This document shows positions 48,901 to 54,900 of a stretch of 64,000 nt of DNA, piece after piece. The notes under the pieces are model-generated. The model did not search any database. It saw only the letters and a list, made by a program, of their open reading frames with translations, and was not told the origin of the DNA. The stretch lies in assembly GCA_963920665.1 (NCBI GenBank), contig OY987269.1, forward strand, positions 7,008,501 through 7,072,500, written 5' to 3'. The number at the start of each line of letters is the position of its first letter. The stretch's first letter is position 1. Source of the DNA: Straminergon stramineum (Eukaryota > Streptophyta > Bryopsida > Hypnales > Calliergonaceae). A program made the translations under genes and the position numbers.

Positions 48901-51900
48901 TGACATGTTTGCAATGGCTTGGCTTTGAAGGTTGTAAGAAGTTGAAGGTGGGGCATGCATCATTTGAGAACCTCAAGGCTTTAAAGATTGTGCACTTTGG
49001 AGGATGTGAGGTTTTGGAGAGAATGCCCCATGGATTGGGAAAGTTGGCATCACTAGAGAAGCTCTATTTGAATGGTTGCAAGGAGTTGAATATTGAGGAT
49101 TTGGATCTTGAATCATTGACATCACTTATGACGTTGAATTTTGAGGGATGTGAACAACTAGAAGAGATTCCGCTAGCCATAGCCAACATGACATGTTTGC
49201 AATGGCTTGGCTTTGAAGGTTGTAAGAAGTTGAAGGTGGGGCATACATCATTTGAGAACCTCAAGGCTTTAAAGATTGTACACTTTGGAGGATGTGAGGT
49301 GCTAGAGAAAATGCCCCATGGATTGGGAAAGTTGGCATCACTAGAGAAGCTCTATTTGAATGGTTGCAAGGAGTTGAATATTGAGGATTTGGAGCTTGAG
49401 TCATTGACATCACTTACGACATTGAATTTTGAGGGATGTGAACAACTAGAAGAGATTCCGCTAGCCATAGCCAACATGACATGTTTGCAATGGCTTGGCT
49501 TTGAAGGTTGTAAGAAGTTGAAGGTGGGGCATGCATCATTTGAGAACCTCAAGGCTTTAAAGATTGTACACTTTGGAGGATGTGAGGTGCTAGAGAAAAT
49601 GCCCCACGGATTGGGAAAGTTGGCATCACTAGAGAAGCTCTATTTGAATGGTTGCAAGGAGTTGAATATTGAGGATTCGGATCTTGAATCAATGACATCA
49701 CTTATGACGTTGAATTTTAAGGGATGTGAACAACTAGAAGAGATTCCGCTAGCCATAGCCAACATGACATGTTTGCAATGGCTTGGCTTTGAAGGTTGTA
49801 AGAAGTTGAAGGTGGGGCATGCATCATTTGAGAACCTCAAGGCTTTAAAGATTGTACACTTTGGAGGATGTGAGGTTTTGGAGAGAATGCCCCATGGATT
49901 GGGAAAGTTGGCATCACTAGAGAAGCTCTATTTGAATGGTTGCAAGGAGTTGAATATTGAGGATTCGGATCTTGAATCAATGACATCACTTATGACGTTG
50001 AATTTTAAGGGATGTGAACAACTAGAAGAGATTCCGCTAGCCATAGCCAACATCACATGTTTGCAATGGCTTGGCTTTGAAGGTTGTAAGAAGTTGAAGG
50101 TGGGGCATGCATCATTTGAGAACCTCAAGGCTTTAAAGATTGTACACTTTGGAGGATGTGAGGTTTTGGAGAGAATGCCCCATGGATTGGGAAAGTTGGC
50201 ATCACTAGAGAAGCTCTATTTGAATGGTTGCAAGGAGTTGAATATTGAGGATTTGGAGCTTGAGTCATTGACATCACTTACGACATTGAATTTTGAGGGA
50301 TGTGAACAACTAGAAGAGATTCCACTAGCCATAGCCAACATGACATGTGTGCAATGGCTTGGCTTTGAAGGTTGTAAGAAGTTGAAGGTGGGGCATACAT
50401 CATTTGAGAACCTCAAGGCTTTAAAGATTGTACACTTTGGAGGATGTGAGGTTTTGGAGAGAATGCCCCATGGATTGGGAAAGTTGGCATCACTAGAGAA
50501 GCTCTATTTGAATGGTTGCAAGGAGTTGAATATTGAGGATTCGGATCTTGAATCAATGACATCACTTACGACATTGAATTTTAAGGGATGTGAACAACTA
50601 GAAGAGATTCCGCTAGCCATAGCCAACATGACATGTTTGCAATGGCTTGGCTTTGAAGGTTGTAAGAAGTTGAAGGTGGGGCATGCATCATTTGAGAACC
50701 TCAAGGCTTTGAAGACATTGGACTTTGAGGGATGTGAGGTGTTGGAGAAAATGCCCCACGGATTGGGAAAGTTGGCATCACTAGAGAAGCTCTATTTGAA
50801 TGGTTGTAAGGAGTTGAAGATTGAGGATTCGGATCTTGAATCAATGACATCACTTACAACATTGAATTGTGAGGGATGTCAACAACTAGAAGAGATTCCG
50901 CTAGCCATAGCCAACATGACATGTTTGCAATGGCTTGGCTTTGAAGGTTGTAAGAAGTTGAAGGTGGGGCATGCATCATTTGAGAACCTCAAGGCTTTAA
51001 AGATTGTGCACTTTGGAGGATGTGAGGTTTTGGAGAGAATGCCCCATGGATTGGGAAAGTTGGCATCACTAGAGAAGCTCTATTTGAATGGTTGCAAGGA
51101 GTTGAATATTGAGGATTTGGATCTTGAATCATTGACATCACTTATGACGTTGAATTTTGAGGGATGTGAACAACTAGAAGAGATTCCGCTAGCCATAGCC
51201 AACATGACATGTTTGCAATGGCTTGGCTTTGAAGGTTGTAAGAAGTTGAAGGTGGGGCATACATCATTTGAGAACCTCAAGGCTTTAAAGATTGTACACT
51301 TTGGAGGATGTGAGGTGCTAGAGAAAATGCCCCATGGATTGGGAAAGTTGGCATCACTAGAGAAGCTCTATTTGAATGGTTGCAAGGAGTTGAATATTGA
51401 GGATTTGGAGCTTGAGTCATTGACATCACTTACGACATTGAATTTTGAGGGATGTGAACAACTAGAAGAGATTCCGCTAGCCATAGCCAACATGACATGT
51501 TTGCAATGGCTTGGCTTTGAAGGTTGTAAGAAGTTGAAGGTGGGGCATGCATCATTTGAGAACCTCAAGGCTTTAAAGATTGTACACTTTGGAGGATGTG
51601 AGGTGCTAGAGAAAATGCCCCACGGATTGGGAAAGTTGGCATCACTAGAGAAGCTCTATTTGAATGGTTGCAAGGAGTTGAATATTGAGGATTCGGATCT
51701 TGAATCAATGACATCACTTATGACGTTGAATTTTAAGGGATGTGAACAACTAGAAGAGATTCCGCTAGCCATAGCCAACATGACATGTTTGCAATGGCTT
51801 GGCTTTGAAGGTTGTAAGAAGTTGAAGGTGGGGCATGCATCATTTGAGAACCTCAAGGCTTTAAAGATTGTACACTTTGGAGGATGTGAGGTGCTAGAGA

Positions 51901-54900
51901 GAATGCCCCATGGATTGGGAAAGTTGGCATCACTAGAGAAGCTCTATTTGAATGGTTGCAAGGAGTTGAATATTGAGGATTCGGATCTTGAATCATTGAC
52001 ATCACTTACGACATTGAATTTTGAGGGATGTGAACAACTAGAAGAGATTCCGCTAGCCATAGCCAACATGACATGTTTGCAATGGCTTGGCTTTGAAGGT
52101 TGTAAGAAGTTGAAGGTGGGGCATACATCATTTGAGAACCTCAAGGCTTTAAAGATTGTACACTTTGGAGGATGTGAGGTGCTAGAGAAAATGCCCCACG
52201 GATTGGGAAAGTTGGCATCACTAGAGAAGCTCTATTTGAATGGTTGCAAGGAGTTGAATATTGAGGATTCGGATCTTGAATCATTGACATCACTTACGAC
52301 ATTGAATTTTGAGGGATGTGAACAACTAGAAGAGATTCAGCTAGCCATAGCCAACATGACATGTTTGCAATGGCTTGGCTTTGAAGGTTGTAAGAAGTTG
52401 AAGGTGGGGCATGCATCATTTGAGAACCTCAAGGCTTTAAAGATTGTACACTTTGGAGGATGTGAGGTGCTAGAGAAAATGCCCCACGGATTGGGAAAGT
52501 TGGCATCACTAGAGAAGCTCTATTTGAATGGTTGCAAGGAGTTGAATATTGAGGATTCGGATCTTGAATCAATGACATCACTTATGACGTTGAATTTTAA
52601 GGGATGTGAACAACTAGAAGAGATTCCGCTAGCCATAGCCAACATGACATGTTTGCAATGGCTTGGCTTTGAAGGTTGTAAGAAGTTGAAGGTGGGGCAT
52701 GCATCATTTGAGAACCTCAAGGCTTTAAAGATTGTGCACTTTGGAGGATGTGAGGTTTTGGAGAGAATGCCCCATGGATTGGGAAAGTTGGCATCACTAG
52801 AGAAGCTCTATTTGAATGGTTGCAAGGAGTTGAATATTGAGGATTTGGATCTTGAATCATTGACATCACTTATGACGTTGAATTTTGAGGGATGTGAACA
52901 ACTAGAAGAGATTCCGCTAGCCATAGCCAACATGACATGTTTGCAATGGCTTGGCTTTGAAGGTTGTAAGAAGTTGAAGGTGGGGCATACATCATTTGAG
53001 AACCTCAAGGCTTTAAAGATTGTACACTTTGGAGGATGTGAGGTGCTAGAGAAAATGCCCCATGGATTGGGAAAGTTGGCATCACTAGAGAAGCTCTATT
53101 TGAATGGTTGCAAGGAGTTGAATATTGAGGATTCGGATCTTGAATCATTGACATCACTTACGACATTGAATTTTGAGGGATGTGAACAACTAGAAGAGAT
53201 TCAGCTAGCCATAGCCAACATGACATGTTTGCAATGGCTTGGCTTTGAAGGTTGTAAGAAGTTGAAGGTGGGGCATGCATCATTTGAGAACCTCAAGGCT
53301 TTAAAGATTGTACACTTTGGAGGATGTGAGGTGCTAGAGAAAATGCCCCACGGATTGGGAAAGTTGGCATCACTAGAGAAGCTCTATTTGAATGGTTGCA
53401 AGGAGTTGAATATTGAGGATTCGGATCTTGAATCAATGACATCACTTATGACGTTGAATTTTAAGGGATGTGAACAACTAGAAGAGATTCCGCTAGCCAT
53501 AGCCAACATGACATGTTTGCAATGGCTTGGCTTTGAAGGTTGTAAGAAGTTGAAGGTGGGGCATGCATCATTTGAGAACCTCAAGGCTTTAAAGATTGTA
53601 CACTTTGGAGGATGTGAGATTTTGGAGAGAATGCCCCATGGATTGGGAAAGTTGGCATCACTAGAGAAGCTCTATTTGAATGGTTGCAAGGAGTTGAATA
53701 TTGAGGATTTGGATCTTGAATCATTGACATCACTTACGACATTGAATTTTGAGGGATGTGAACAACTAGAAGAGATTCAGCTAGCCATAGCCAACATGAC
53801 ATGTTTGCAATGGCTTGGCTTTGAAGGTTGTAAGAAGTTGAAGGTGGGGCATACATCATTTGAGAACCTCAAGGCTTTAAAGATTGTACACTTTGGAGGA
53901 TGTGAGGTTTTGGAGAGAATGCCCCATGGATTGGGAAAGTTGGCATCACTAGAGAAGCTCTATTTGAATGGTTGCAAGGAGTTGAATATTGAGGATTTGG
54001 AGCTTGAGTCATTGACATCACTAACGACATTGAATTTTGAGGGATGTGAACAACTAGAAGAGATTCCACTAGCCATAGCCAACATGACATGTGTGCAATG
54101 GCTTGGCTTTGAAGGTTGTAAGAAGTTGAAGGTGGGGCATACATCATTTGAGAACCTCAAGGCTTTAAAGATTGTACACTTTGGAGGATGTGAGGTTTTG
54201 GAGAGAATGCCCCATGGATTGGGAAAGTTGGCATCACTAGAGAAGCTCTATTTGAATGGTTGCAAGGAGTTGAATATTGAGGATTCGGATCTTGAATCAA
54301 TGACATCACTTACGACATTGAATTTTAAGGGATGTGAACAACTAGAAGAGATTCCGCTAGCCATAGCCAACATGACATGTTTGCAATGGCTTGGCTTTGA
54401 AGGTTGTAAGAAGTTGAAGGTGGGGCATGCATCATTTGAGAACCTCAAGGCTTTGAAGACATTGGACTTTGAGGGATGTGAGGTGTTGGAGAAAATGCCC
54501 CACGGATTGGGAAAGTTGGCATCACTAGAGAAGCTCTATTTGAATGGTTGTAAGGAGTTGAAGATTGAGGATTCGGATCTTGAATCAATGACATCACTTA
54601 CAACATTGAATTGTGAGGGATGTGAACAACTAGAAGAGATTCCGCTAGCCATAGCCAACATGACATGTGTGCAATGGCTTGGCTTTGAAGGTTGTAAGAA
54701 GTTGAAGGTGGGGCATACATCATTTGAGAACCTCAAGGCTTTAAAGATTGTACACTTTGGAGGATGTGAGGTTTTGGAGAGAATGCCCCATGGATTGGGA
54801 AAGTTGGCATCACTAGAGAAGCTCTATTTGAATGGTTGCAAGGAGTTGAATATTGAGGATTTGGATCTTGAATCATTGACATCACTTATGACGTTGAATT

